A DNA stretch of 64,000 bases, taken from positions 434,001 through 498,000 of the forward strand of contig NZ_VOPH01000002.1 of the NCBI RefSeq assembly GCF_009765275.1, written 5' to 3'. A model generated the notes under the pieces. The model was not told where the DNA came from, made no database searches, and saw nothing but the letters and a program-made list of their open reading frames with translations. The position numbers and the translations under genes were made by a program. Shown here piece after piece: positions 44,243 through 52,785 of the stretch. Source of the DNA: Chachezhania sediminis (GTDB taxonomy: Bacteria > Pseudomonadota > Alphaproteobacteria > Rhodobacterales > Rhodobacteraceae). Within the stretch, counting starts at the first letter, position 1, and each line of letters starts with the position of its first letter.

Positions 44243-44248
44243 AGGCCG

Positions 44249-45184
44249 TCAAAAGGGCAGGTCGCCGGACATCGGCAGGACCTGCCCGAACCGGTTCTCG
44301 CGGTGCCATTTCAGCGCCTCGGGGTTCGGGCGGTTCCTTGCATCTTTCGGCAGGATCAATCGCCCGCCCGGGTGGATCAGCCGGTTGACGACATCCCCGG
44401 GCACCTTGTTGTGCGAAACCAGGATTTCGTCCTGCGGCCCGACCGAGATCAGGCCGCGGTCGAACATCCAGTGCAGCGTGGCCGACAGGGCCAGCCCGTT
44501 GTTCACGCTGTCGCTGCCATTCTCGGCCACGGGCCGGATATGGGCGGCCTGGACCTCGGGCCGGTCGCCGCCATTGCGCAGCTTCAGGCCGGAAATGGCG
44601 CAGGTATAGTCATAGGCCTCGCGCACCTTCCGGCGAAAGGCCACGTCCCGATATTTGCGGTTCGTCAACCGTTCGACCACGGGTCGGTCAAAGTGCATCT
44701 GCGCATCGGCCAGGCCGGGGACCTCCGCCGCGGTATCGTACCGGCGGGCTTCCAGGGTTTCGAGGTCGGCCGGCAGGCCGGCATTCACGATGGCCGCGAA
44801 TTCGGCGTCGGGTAACAGGCGGACGGAATTCTGATTGTTCCCTCCTCGCATGGGGGTGCCGTCTGGGTTAACCAAGCTGCTTTCCCGAAGTCGCCCTTGA
44901 TCTTCACGCGGAAGCTCATGGTCAAACGGAAAGAATGTGCCAGGTTCCATCAAGGCGAGGTACCGACCTTTTGCACCTGGTTTGGGGATTACATCCTGAA
45001 CTTTTGCGACTGCAAAGTATCCTCGGCTGCCGCGAACCCTTGTTGGTTCGTAGTAGACAATCCAATCACCCACAGTCTCCTGGGCGTCCTGGACGTATCG
45101 TTTGATGTCGGGAAAATCGTACACCGACTCCAGCTTGTCGCCGTAATGCGTGTCCGCACGGTGAAGAAGAACAGCCTTTGCCAT
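44249..45184 (-). CDS. HNH endonuclease with an N-terminal sensor-like domain
   Basis: A 311-residue protein. The C-terminal part (about residues 185-260) is an HNH domain: RKVREAYDYTCAISGLKLRN, VQAAHIRPVAENG and SVNNGLALSATLHWMFDRG give His, Asn and His. The N-terminal 130 residues contain VGDWIVYYEPTR and GYFAVAKVQDVIPKPG, which resemble a PUA/EVE-type nucleic-acid-base binding domain, so a nuclease against modified DNA is possible; this is inference. The gene's 5' part (about 44900-45180) is visibly richer in A/T than its surroundings, a hint of transfer. No methylase or other restriction gene is nearby. Confidence 0.82.
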   Translation of the reverse strand: MAKAVLLHRADTHYGDKLESVYDFPDIKRYVQDAQETVGDWIVYYEPTRVRGSRGYFAVAKVQDVIPKPGAKGRYLALMEPGTFFPFDHELPREDQGRLRESSLVNPDGTPMRGGNNQNSVRLLPDAEFAAIVNAGLPADLETLEARRYDTAAEVPGLADAQMHFDRPVVERLTNRKYRDVAFRRKVREAYDYTCAISGLKLRNGGDRPEVQAAHIRPVAENGSDSVNNGLALSATLHWMFDRGLISVGPQDEILVSHNKVPGDVVNRLIHPGGRLILPKDARNRPNPEALKWHRENRFGQVLPMSGDLPF

Positions 45185-45246
45185 GCCGTCATCTAAGCGT
45201 GTGCAGACGCTCCCTGCAACACGCGACACACGCGCGGGACCCCGGG

Positions 45247-45290
45247 CAAGGATTTTCGAAAAACCTTGCAAGGCGCTTTGAAGCGCCTTG
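45247..45290 (-). terminator. Two tandem 22-bp hairpins after the formate dehydrogenase gene
   Basis: Two back-to-back 22-bp hairpins (45247-45268 and 45269-45290) share the same outer stem CAAGG/CCTTG. On the minus strand the first has a GC stem and is followed by CAAGGTTTTT, a T run, so it should terminate the upstream formate dehydrogenase transcript. The second has an AT-rich stem with one mismatch. Confidence 0.7.
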
Positions 45291-45292
45291 GC

Positions 45293-48061
45293 TCACTCTG
45301 CTGCGACCGTATCTTTCAGGGCTTCGACGCGGACGGCCGAATACTTGAACTCCGGGATCTTGCCGAAGGGATCGAGTGCGGGGTTGGTCAGAAGGTTTGC
45401 CGCCGCCTCGACGAAGGCGAAGGGGAGGAAGACCATGTCCTCGGACACCGCCCGGTCGGCCCGCGCCATGATCTCGACACTGCCCCGCCGCGTCGTCAGG
45501 CGCAGCATCTCGCCCGGGGCCACGCCCAGCTTGCGCAGCGTCGCGGGGTGCAGGGAACAGTTCGCCTCGGGCTCCACCGCGTCCAGGACCGATGCGCGGC
45601 GGGTCATCGACCCCGTGTGCCAGTGTTCCAGCTGCCGGCCTGTGGTCAGGATCATCGGGTAATCCGCATCCGGCGCCTCGTCCGGCGGAATGACCGAGGC
45701 CGGGGTGAACTTGGCTCGTCCCCCGGCCCGCGGGAAGCCGTCGCCGAAGACGATCGGCTGCCCCGGATCTTCGGGCGACAGCGACGGATAGGTCACCGCG
45801 TTCTCGGCCTCCAGCCGGGCCCAGGTGATGTTGTCGAGCGACTCCATCCCCAGCTTCATCTCGGCAAAGACCTGCGCCGGATTTTCGAAATGCCAGTCCA
45901 GCCCGCAGCGCTTCGCCAGTTCGACCGTGATCGCCCAGTCCTCGCGCGCCTCGCCCGGGGGGGCCACCGCCGGGCGGCCCATCTGCACCTGCCGGTTGGT
46001 GTTGGTGACGGTCCCGGTCTTTTCGGCAAAGGCCGAGGCAGGCAGGATCACGTCGGCATAGTTCGCCGTTTCCGTCAGGAAAATGTCCTGCACCACCAGG
46101 TGATCCAGTGTCGCCAGCGCCTGGCGGGCATGGGCCACGTCGGGGTCCGACATGGCCGGGTTTTCGCCCAGGATGTACATCGCCCTGATCTGGCCCGCGT
46201 GGACGGCATCCAGGATCTCGGTCACCGTCAGGCCCTTCTCGGCGTCGGCATAACGCTGGTTGCCCCAGATCTGGGTAAAGGTCGACCGCACGCCGTCGTC
46301 GCGCACGTCCTTGTAGTCCGGCAGGAACATCGGGATCATCCCGGCATCGGACGCGCCCTGCACGTTGTTCTGCCCCCGAAGCGGGTGCAGGCCCGTGCCT
46401 GGCCGCCCGACCTGTCCGCACATCAGCGCCAGGCTGATCAGGCAGCGGGAATTGTCGGTTCCGTGGATGTGCTGCGACACGCCCATGCCCCAGAAGATCA
46501 TGCCCGCCCGTGCCGTGGCAAAGGTCCGCGCCACGTCGCGCAGGACGTCAGGGGCGATGCCGCAGATCTCGGACATCCTCTCGGGGCTGAAATCGGCCAG
46601 ATGCGCCTTCTCGGCCTCCCAGTTCTCGGTGAAGGCCTCGATGTATTGCCGGTCGTAGAGCCCCTCGTCGACGATCACGTGCATGATCGCGTTCAGCATC
46701 GAAACGTCTGCGCCGGGGCGGAACTGCAGCATGTGGCTGGCGTGGCGCTTCAAGGCCTGCCCGCGCGGGTCCATGACGATCAGCTTGCCGCCGCGCTTGG
46801 CGAACTGCTTGAAATAGGTGGCGGCGACGGGATGGTTCTCGATCGGGTTGGCGCCGATGACGATGGCGACGTCCGCATTCTCGATCTCGTTGAAGGTGGC
46901 CGTGACGGCGGCCGACCCCACGTTCTCCATCAGCGCCGCGACCGAGGACGCGTGACACAGCCGCGTGCAGTGGTCCACGTTGTTGTGCCCGAACCCTTCG
47001 CGGATGAAACGCTGGAAAAGATAGGCTTCCTCGTTCGTACACTTGGCGGAACCGAAACCCGCCACCTCGCGCCCGCGGTCCTTCAGGCCCCTTGCGGCAA
47101 ACTCCATCGCCTCGTCCCATGTGGCTTCGCGGAAATGGGTCTGCCAGTTGGCGGGATCGACGTTCAGCCCCTTGGCCGGGGCGTCGTCCCGCCGGATCAG
47201 AGGTTTCGTCAGCCGGTGCGGGTGGTGGATATAGTCGAAGCCGAAGCGGCCCTTGACGCACAGCCGCCCCTCGTTCGCGGGTCCGTCCACGCCCTCGACA
47301 TAGACCACCCGGTCGCCCTTGACCTTCAGCGAGACCTGGCAGCCCACGCCGCAGAAGGGACAGACGCTCTGCACCTCGCGGTCGAAGTCCTGGCTGTCGC
47401 CGACCTGTGCGCCGTCCAGAACGGTCGCGGGCATCAGGGCGCCGGTCGGGCAGGCCTGCACGCATTCGCCGCAGGCCACACAGGAACTTTCGCCCATCGG
47501 ATCCGACAGGTCGAAGACAGGATAGGCGTCGTGGCCGCGCCCCCCCATGCCGATCACGTCGTTCACCTGCACCTCGCGGCAGGCGCGCACGCACAGCCCG
47601 CACTGGATGCACGCATCCAGGTTCACCCGCATGGCGACATGGCTGTCGTCCAGAAGCGGCACGCGGTCGGCCTCCAGCACCGGCAGGCGGCTTTCCGCAA
47701 CACCGTTCGCCGCCGCCATGTCCCAGAAATGGCTGGATCTGTCGTGGGCGGCCTCGGGCTCCGGCTGGTCGGCCATCAGCATCTCGATCACCATCCGCCG
47801 CGCGCCTTCGGCCCGGGGCGTGGCGGTCTTCACCACCATGCCGTCCGACGGTTCGCGGATGCACGAGGCGGCCAGTGTCCGCTCGCCCTCGATCTCGACC
47901 ATGCAGGCGCGGCAGTTGCCATCGGGGCGATAACCCGGCGCCGGCTTGTGGCACAGATGCGGGATCACCAGCCCGCGGCCATTGGCGACTTCCCAGATCG
48001 TCTGGCCGGGCGCGGCCTCGACTTCGGCGCCGTCGAGCGTGAAGCGGATCGTGTCGGTCAT
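45293..48061 (-). CDS. fdhF: Formate dehydrogenase alpha subunit (molybdenum, FdsA/FdhF type)
   Basis: A 922-residue molybdopterin oxidoreductase that oxidises formate to CO2. Domains in order: a 2Fe-2S ferredoxin-like domain (HLCHKPAPGYRPDGNCRAC-type cysteines, residues about 36-64), two 4Fe-4S clusters (CIQCGLCVRACREV; CVACGECVQACPTGA), a further 4Fe-4S site (CPFCGVGCQ) and the bis-MGD domain. The catalytic cysteine is in DHCTRLCHASS, where enteric enzymes carry selenocysteine. The Asn/Asp-rich C-terminal MGD domain ends in FPFAFVEAAANLLTNPALDPFGKIPEFK-like sequence. The ATG at 48061 has AAGGA upstream. The beta, gamma and delta genes (fdsB, fdsG, fdsD) are not next to it, which is unusual. 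Confidence 0.94.
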   Translation of the reverse strand: MTDTIRFTLDGAEVEAAPGQTIWEVANGRGLVIPHLCHKPAPGYRPDGNCRACMVEIEGERTLAASCIREPSDGMVVKTATPRAEGARRMVIEMLMADQPEPEAAHDRSSHFWDMAAANGVAESRLPVLEADRVPLLDDSHVAMRVNLDACIQCGLCVRACREVQVNDVIGMGGRGHDAYPVFDLSDPMGESSCVACGECVQACPTGALMPATVLDGAQVGDSQDFDREVQSVCPFCGVGCQVSLKVKGDRVVYVEGVDGPANEGRLCVKGRFGFDYIHHPHRLTKPLIRRDDAPAKGLNVDPANWQTHFREATWDEAMEFAARGLKDRGREVAGFGSAKCTNEEAYLFQRFIREGFGHNNVDHCTRLCHASSVAALMENVGSAAVTATFNEIENADVAIVIGANPIENHPVAATYFKQFAKRGGKLIVMDPRGQALKRHASHMLQFRPGADVSMLNAIMHVIVDEGLYDRQYIEAFTENWEAEKAHLADFSPERMSEICGIAPDVLRDVARTFATARAGMIFWGMGVSQHIHGTDNSRCLISLALMCGQVGRPGTGLHPLRGQNNVQGASDAGMIPMFLPDYKDVRDDGVRSTFTQIWGNQRYADAEKGLTVTEILDAVHAGQIRAMYILGENPAMSDPDVAHARQALATLDHLVVQDIFLTETANYADVILPASAFAEKTGTVTNTNRQVQMGRPAVAPPGEAREDWAITVELAKRCGLDWHFENPAQVFAEMKLGMESLDNITWARLEAENAVTYPSLSPEDPGQPIVFGDGFPRAGGRAKFTPASVIPPDEAPDADYPMILTTGRQLEHWHTGSMTRRASVLDAVEPEANCSLHPATLRKLGVAPGEMLRLTTRRGSVEIMARADRAVSEDMVFLPFAFVEAAANLLTNPALDPFGKIPEFKYSAVRVEALKDTVAAE

Positions 48062-48226
48062 GGGGCGGTTTCCTTGCGGCGGGCTTGGCTTCGTTGCGCA
48101 GAATACAGAAGTCGGGCCGCCTTGCGGACCCCAATCGCGACATGGTGGCCGAAATTTGCGTCCGGGCTGTGGACCGGACCGCCGCCGGCGGGGATATCCG
48201 GGGGCCAAAGAAGGCCGGTCGCGCGG

Positions 48227-48281
48227 CCCCTTTCTTCTTTGATCTTCAAATACCTCGGGGGTGCGGGGGCAGAGCCCCCGC
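48227..48281. repeat. REP-like intergenic element with perfect 8-bp hairpin
   Basis: CTTTCTTCTTTGATCTTC and AAATACCTCGGGGG are followed by GCGGGGGC-AGA-GCCCCCGC at 48263-48281. I recall very similar sequences (ending in AAATAC..C.GGGGG and a GC hairpin) dispersed between genes of Rhodobacterales. Only this copy is in the window, so the dispersed nature is from memory. It lies between the P450 and formate dehydrogenase genes, downstream of the P450. Confidence 0.5.
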
Positions 48282-48312
48282 TTTGCGCGCAATGCCGGGG
48301 CGCCCGGGCGCC

Positions 48313-49521
48313 CTACATCCGCACGACCATCGGTGTCAGGGCCCGCGTCGCACCATAGCCGCGCAGACGCGCGGGCGGGCTCTCCAGCTCCATGTCGGGT
48401 GCCAGGCGGACCAAGGCCTTCAGCGCCTCTTCCAGTTCCAGACGTGCCAGAGCTTCGCCCAGGCAGCGGTGGGGACCGCCGCCGAAGATCGGGTGCAGCT
48501 TCGGGTGATCCGTCCGCGTGATGTCGAAGCGGTGCGGATCGGCATAGACCGCCGGGTCCCGCAGGGAGGTCAGCATGCAGGCGCCGATGAAGGTCCCGGC
48601 CGGCAGGTCGTAACCCGCGACGCTGTGCCGTTCCGTCAGGATCCGGGCCAGCGATCCGATCACCGGGTCATAGCGCAGCCCTTCCGAAACCGCAGCCGGG
48701 ACCCAGCGGTCGGGATCGGCGACCAGCATCTGCCACTGGTCCCGGTTCTGCATCAGTTGCGACACGGTGGATGTCAGCGCCCCGCGCGTCGTGTCTGACC
48801 CGGCCAGGACCAGGACCATGATCTGTGTCCGGATCTCGGCCTCGTCCAGGGGGCCGCCCTCGACCCGGTCCAGGAAGCGGGTCAGGAAATCGTCGGCGCC
48901 TTTCGCCCGGCGGGACGCAATCAGCCGTTCGACATAGGCCGCCAGCGCGGCCATGTCGGCGTTGGCCTCCAGCCAGACCTCCTCCTTCACCAGGGACAGG
49001 CCGCGGATGGCGGAATAGACGTGGCGGGCGACCAGCTCCACCTCGCCCTCGGGCGCACCGATGATCGAGGCGATGACATGCGCGGGCAGGGGGCTCGCCA
49101 GTCTGCCCACGAAGTCCACCGGGCCCGATCCGGCCAGTTCCGCTACCATTCGTTCGCAGCGGGCGGCGATGGCGGGGCGCGAGTCCTCGATCACACGGTG
49201 GGCGAAGGTGCGCACCAGCGGCCCGCGGCGATTGCGATGGACCTGTCCGTTCGAAAACAGCAGGACGTTGTCGAAGAAATCATAGACCGGCCCGCCGCTG
49301 ATGGCGGCGATCTGCATGCTTTCCATCTCGATCTGCCGGGTCCAGCGGTCGTCCATCAACTCGGACATCAGTGCCGCCGGGAACGCCCGGATCAGGCCCC
49401 GCCGGTCGCGGGCCAGCGGGCCGCGGGCCCACGCGCCGTGCATGTAGTCGTGGTCGGTCTGCCCGTCGACGTAATCGGGCAGCTCGGGAATATCGCGGAA
49501 CTTTGCCAGCGTTTCGACCAT
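48313..49521 (-). CDS. Cytochrome P450
   Basis: A 402-residue soluble P450. The heme-binding loop is FGGGPHRCLGEALARLEL with the cysteine near residue 357; the I-helix is VLVLAGSDTTRGAL and the K-helix has SEGLRYDPV (ExxR). The residue after the second I-helix Asp-Thr is Thr as expected for oxygen activation. The substrate is unknown; no dedicated ferredoxin or reductase gene is next to it. GGAGGAGGGG lies ahead of the ATG. A TetR gene lies 168 bp upstream in the same direction and could regulate it. Confidence 0.95.
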   Translation of the reverse strand: MVETLAKFRDIPELPDYVDGQTDHDYMHGAWARGPLARDRRGLIRAFPAALMSELMDDRWTRQIEMESMQIAAISGGPVYDFFDNVLLFSNGQVHRNRRGPLVRTFAHRVIEDSRPAIAARCERMVAELAGSGPVDFVGRLASPLPAHVIASIIGAPEGEVELVARHVYSAIRGLSLVKEEVWLEANADMAALAAYVERLIASRRAKGADDFLTRFLDRVEGGPLDEAEIRTQIMVLVLAGSDTTRGALTSTVSQLMQNRDQWQMLVADPDRWVPAAVSEGLRYDPVIGSLARILTERHSVAGYDLPAGTFIGACMLTSLRDPAVYADPHRFDITRTDHPKLHPIFGGGPHRCLGEALARLELEEALKALVRLAPDMELESPPARLRGYGATRALTPMVVRM

Positions 49522-49633
49522 GGGTCCCCTCCTCCATGAGGCGCGGCCGCAGCTTATGATGCCGGTCCGCGCGTGGCCTGGTCGGGCCCAGCCTAGCATC
49601 CGGGGACAGGATTTGGTGCGCGTCAGGAGTACA

Positions 49634-49646
49634 TGACCCAAGGTCA
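49634..49646. promoter_or_regulatory. Inverted repeat upstream of the P450 gene
   Basis: TGACC-N3-GGTCA is a perfect inverted repeat 113 bp upstream of the P450 start and 44 bp after the TetR reading frame begins to end. It is a possible operator for the neighbouring TetR protein; short repeats of this size can also occur by chance. Confidence 0.25.
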
Positions 49647-49689
49647 AGCCCGGGTGCCCTTACGTGAGGTTCTTCTGAAAGACGGGCCG

Positions 49690-50307
49690 TCAGGCGCTGT
49701 AGCGGGCCATGAACACATCGACGGCCGACTGTACGACGCGGTCGATTTCGGCCTGAGTAAAGCTGGTCTGGATGCCGAAGACGGCCCGCGCGAACAGGTG
49801 CGACTTGCACAGCTCGGAAAACTGTTCCGCGGCCAGCGACAGGTCTTCGATCTTCAGCTCGCCCCGGTCGCGGGCCTTGCCCATGTACTCGACCAGTCGC
49901 TTGCGCCCCATTTCCGGACCGCTGGCATAGAAATCGGCGCCCAGTTCCGGGAACCGGTCCGATTCCGCCACGCAGATGCGGAACATCTTGATCGAAAATT
50001 CCGACAGCATGAACGGGATCAGCTTCTGGGCGGTGCGGGTCAGCACCTCGCGCGGGGGAAGGGTGGCATCGATCTCGTTCACCGCAAGTTCGGCCAGGCG
50101 CATGCATTCGACCCGTGCCACTTCCATGAACAGCAGCCGCTTGTCCGGGAAATAGCTGTAAAGCGTGGCCTTCGACACGCCGGCGGCGCGGGCGATGTCG
50201 TCGACGCTGGCCCCTTCGAACCCGTCCTTCAGGAAAACCGTGCGCGCACCATCCAGGACCTGGTCGAACTTGCGACCGGTGCGGACGATGACGGCGGCTT
50301 GGGACAT
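49690..50307 (-). CDS. TetR-family regulator upstream of the P450
   Basis: A 205-residue regulator. The helix-turn-helix is at about residues 15-60: DQVLDGARTVFLKDGFEGAS, VDDIARAAGVSKATLYSYFPDK. The C-terminal part has a TetR_C-type AefR-like helical domain with MFRICVAESDRFPELGADFY. The ATG at 50305-50307 is preferred because AGGAG is 8 bp upstream; another ATG two codons earlier is too close to it. The P450 gene follows on the same strand after 168 bp. A divergent nucleotide cyclase gene starts 251 bp upstream. Confidence 0.9.
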   Translation of the reverse strand: MSQAAVIVRTGRKFDQVLDGARTVFLKDGFEGASVDDIARAAGVSKATLYSYFPDKRLLFMEVARVECMRLAELAVNEIDATLPPREVLTRTAQKLIPFMLSEFSIKMFRICVAESDRFPELGADFYASGPEMGRKRLVEYMGKARDRGELKIEDLSLAAEQFSELCKSHLFARAVFGIQTSFTQAEIDRVVQSAVDVFMARYSA

Positions 50308-50558
50308 GGACATATCTCCTGGCGGGGCGTTCAGGGCGGTGGGGCTGGCCGGAACGGACCCGGTCGGAAGCCCGGGCCCGCGACCTGCGTGGCCAAACAT
50401 AGCCGCTGGTGCATATAAGGGGCAACCGTTACGGCAAGCTGCTTGTGCCAAGTCGTGGCGGATGTCGCGACGGAAATGGCCGTTTGCCGTGTGTCAGTCT
50501 ATGACGGTCCCGGGGGTCGTCCCCGTTTCCCGCGTTCCGGATCAACGAAGCCGCCGAC

Positions 50559-51899
50559 ATGTCCCGTGAATTGCCCGCCAGTCCCATCAGTGCCGAGCCG
50601 GAGCCGGATATCCGCCCCCTGCTGCTGGAGGCGGAGCTGGACACCGAACGCCTGGTCGCGGTGCTGCGGATGGCGGTGGCGGCGGGGCTGGCGCTCTTTT
50701 TCTCGACCGTGATCATTCCGGGCGCGCAGGGATATGGCGATCCGGTGCTGGGTCGGCAATGGCTTTACGCCGCCGGGGCGATGGGGGCCTATTTCGTGCT
50801 GGGCCTGGTGACCTGGTTTCTGGCACGGCGCGGGTTGCTGCGGCGCTGGATGATCTGGGTGGGGGCCACAGCCGACCCGATGTTCCTCGTGATCAACGTG
50901 GCCCTGGGGCTGGAGAACACGGGCTTTTCCGGCGACATGGTGTTCCTGCTGCCGCCGGTCTGGCTGATGCCGATGGTGCTGGCGATCAGCGTCCTGCGGA
51001 TCAATCCCTGGGCCATGGTCTATGTGCTGACGCTGTCGATCCTGGGGCTTGGGGTTCTCGTCGTGCTCTATTCCGGGCCGGAACTGACGGTTGGCAGCGA
51101 CACCGGGCCGATCCGGTTCTTCCTGTCCCTGCCGCCCAACGCGATGCGGCTGGCCATGCTGGCAGTGGGCGGCGTCGTCTTCGTCGTCGGCGCCCGGCGG
51201 ATGCGCACCCTGCTGAAACGGTCCATCGCGGAAACGCTGGCCCGCGTGAACCTGACCCGTTACCTGCCGCAGCAATTGGCGCCGCGGCTGGGAAGCGGCG
51301 GCCTGGACGAGCTGCGCCGCGGAGCCCGGGCCGAGATGGCGGTCCTGTTCGTCGACATGCGTGGCTTCACCGGCCTGACCCAGAACATGGCCCCGGAAGA
51401 GATTTCGGGCTTCGTCACCGCCTACCGCGCGCGGATCACGGCGGCGGCGCGGGCGACGGGCGGGCTGATCGACAAGTTCATGGGCGATGCGGCGATGATC
51501 GTCTTCGACGATCCCGCCGGCCCGGGGGCTGCGGCACGGGCCTGCCTGGACTGCGGCGCGCGGCTGGACCGGGACATCGCGGCCTGGTCGGCCGAACGCG
51601 TGGCCAGCGGCCTGCCGCCGGTGCACATCGGCGTCGGCATGCACTGGGGAACGGTCTTTTCCGGGGTGATCGGCGATGCCGAACGGCTGGAATTCTCTGT
51701 CTTCGGGGACACGGTGAATATCGCCGCGCGGCTGGAGCAGCTGACGAAAGAGCTCGGTTATCCCTCGGTCGCCTCGGTCGCGCTGCTGAAGGTGGCCGGT
51801 ATCGACTGCACGCAGGACCGGGCGTGGACGCGGCTTGCCGACACGCAGGTCCGGGGACGGGATACGCCGCTGGCCATTGCAGGGGCTTCGTCCGACTAG
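50559..51899 (+). CDS. Membrane-bound class III adenylate/guanylate cyclase
   Basis: A 446-residue protein with about six transmembrane segments (residues 35-215) followed by a HAMP-free linker and a class III cyclase domain (residues 250-410). The metal-binding aspartates are in VLFVDMRGFTGLT and DKFMGDAAMIVFDD; the purine-specifying Lys is in the DKFMGD motif, and FGDTVNIAARLEQL carries the second specificity residue and the transition-state Asn and Arg. All catalytic positions are thus present, with the Lys/Asp-type pattern of adenylate cyclases. The stimulus seen by the membrane part is unknown. It is transcribed alone and ends 17 bp before a convergent gene. Confidence 0.9.
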   Translation: MSRELPASPISAEPEPDIRPLLLEAELDTERLVAVLRMAVAAGLALFFSTVIIPGAQGYGDPVLGRQWLYAAGAMGAYFVLGLVTWFLARRGLLRRWMIWVGATADPMFLVINVALGLENTGFSGDMVFLLPPVWLMPMVLAISVLRINPWAMVYVLTLSILGLGVLVVLYSGPELTVGSDTGPIRFFLSLPPNAMRLAMLAVGGVVFVVGARRMRTLLKRSIAETLARVNLTRYLPQQLAPRLGSGGLDELRRGARAEMAVLFVDMRGFTGLTQNMAPEEISGFVTAYRARITAAARATGGLIDKFMGDAAMIVFDDPAGPGAAARACLDCGARLDRDIAAWSAERVASGLPPVHIGVGMHWGTVFSGVIGDAERLEFSVFGDTVNIAARLEQLTKELGYPSVASVALLKVAGIDCTQDRAWTRLADTQVRGRDTPLAIAGASSD

Positions 51900-51916
51900 G
51901 GCCAGGGCCCTGGGCG

Positions 51917-52687
51917 TCAGGCGCGGGCAAAGATCCGGCTGGCCCGTTCCGTCAGCTGTGCCATGGCGGCGATGAAGGGCGCGGGGCCGAAACTGATCCG
52001 CGACACGCCCAGACCGGCCAGCGCGCGGATGTCCGCCGTCTCTCCCGGTTGCATGACGTTGACGGGCAGGGGCGCTGCCCCGCACAGCTGTTCGATCAGG
52101 TCATGGTCCAGAAGGCCCGGCACGAACAGCCCGTCGGCCCCGGCATCCGCATAGGCCGCCGCGCGGTCCAGCGCCTGCGGCATCAGCCGGGCGTGCACCT
52201 CGCGCGACTGGCCCTTGAAGAACAGGTCGGTCCGGGCATTGATGAAGACCGGGACGCCCGCCGCCTCGGCCGTGCGGCGCAGGGTGGCGATGCGGGCGCT
52301 CTGGTCCTCGACGTTGCGCAGGTCGCCGGTGCCCCCGATGCGGTCGTCGAAGTTCACGCCGACCGCACCGACATCGATGATGCGGGCGAAATTCGACGAC
52401 AGTTCGCGCAGGTCATCGGCAAAGCCGGCTTCGAAATCGTGGGTAACGGGCAGGGACACGGCCCGCACGATCCGGGCCAGGTTCAGGGTGCTGGCGGCGA
52501 AGGGCACCCGTTCGCCGTCGGCGATGCCATGGGCGGTGGACAGGGCCCAGCTGCTGGTGGCGATGGCATGCGCGCCGGCGCGGGCAACGGCCTTGGCGCT
52601 GCCGACATCCCACACGTTATAAAGGATCAGCGGGTGCCCGGATCGGTGCATCGCAGCGAAAACGCGGGCCAGGTCTGCCTGGGACAT
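51917..52687 (-). CDS. Isocitrate lyase/PEP mutase family protein
   Basis: A 256-residue TIM-barrel enzyme. The N-terminus LILYNVWDVGSAKAVARAGA and ATSSWALS are typical of the PEP mutase/ICL superfamily, with the DFEAGFAD motif (acidic metal site), GVNFDDRIG and NARTDLFFKG following. The short catalytic loop that in isocitrate lyase carries KKCGH is missing, so it is not isocitrate lyase; oxaloacetate decarboxylase- or carboxyvinyl-phosphonate-like functions are possible. A TetR-type palindrome lies 48 bp upstream. It is convergent with the cyclase gene. Confidence 0.85.
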   Translation of the reverse strand: MSQADLARVFAAMHRSGHPLILYNVWDVGSAKAVARAGAHAIATSSWALSTAHGIADGERVPFAASTLNLARIVRAVSLPVTHDFEAGFADDLRELSSNFARIIDVGAVGVNFDDRIGGTGDLRNVEDQSARIATLRRTAEAAGVPVFINARTDLFFKGQSREVHARLMPQALDRAAAYADAGADGLFVPGLLDHDLIEQLCGAAPLPVNVMQPGETADIRALAGLGVSRISFGPAPFIAAMAQLTERASRIFARA

Positions 52688-52734
52688 GCGCGGCTTCCCT
52701 TTGCCGTTGCCGGAGGTCTGACAAGATGTACGAT

Positions 52735-52750
52735 TTTACCGATCGGTCAA
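52735..52750. promoter_or_regulatory. TetR-type palindrome upstream of the ICL/PEP mutase family gene
   Basis: ACCGATCGGT is a perfect 10-bp palindrome flanked by TT and AA on both sides at one-base distance (TTTACCGATCGGTCAA). Such a sequence is a common TetR operator. It lies 48-63 bp ahead of the start at 52687; no TetR gene is adjacent. Confidence 0.45.
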
Positions 52751-52785
52751 TCTTAGCACTCTGCTTTTGAGTGTGTCGAGTCTGG

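Noticed and set aside
45266-48358. 1030-codon open frame opposite formate dehydrogenase
   Set aside because: It is the antisense frame of a clear molybdoenzyme; high GC keeps such frames open.
51917-52687. True isocitrate lyase (aceA)
   Set aside because: The protein is about 256 residues and lacks the KKCGH catalytic loop of isocitrate lyase; only the superfamily is supported.
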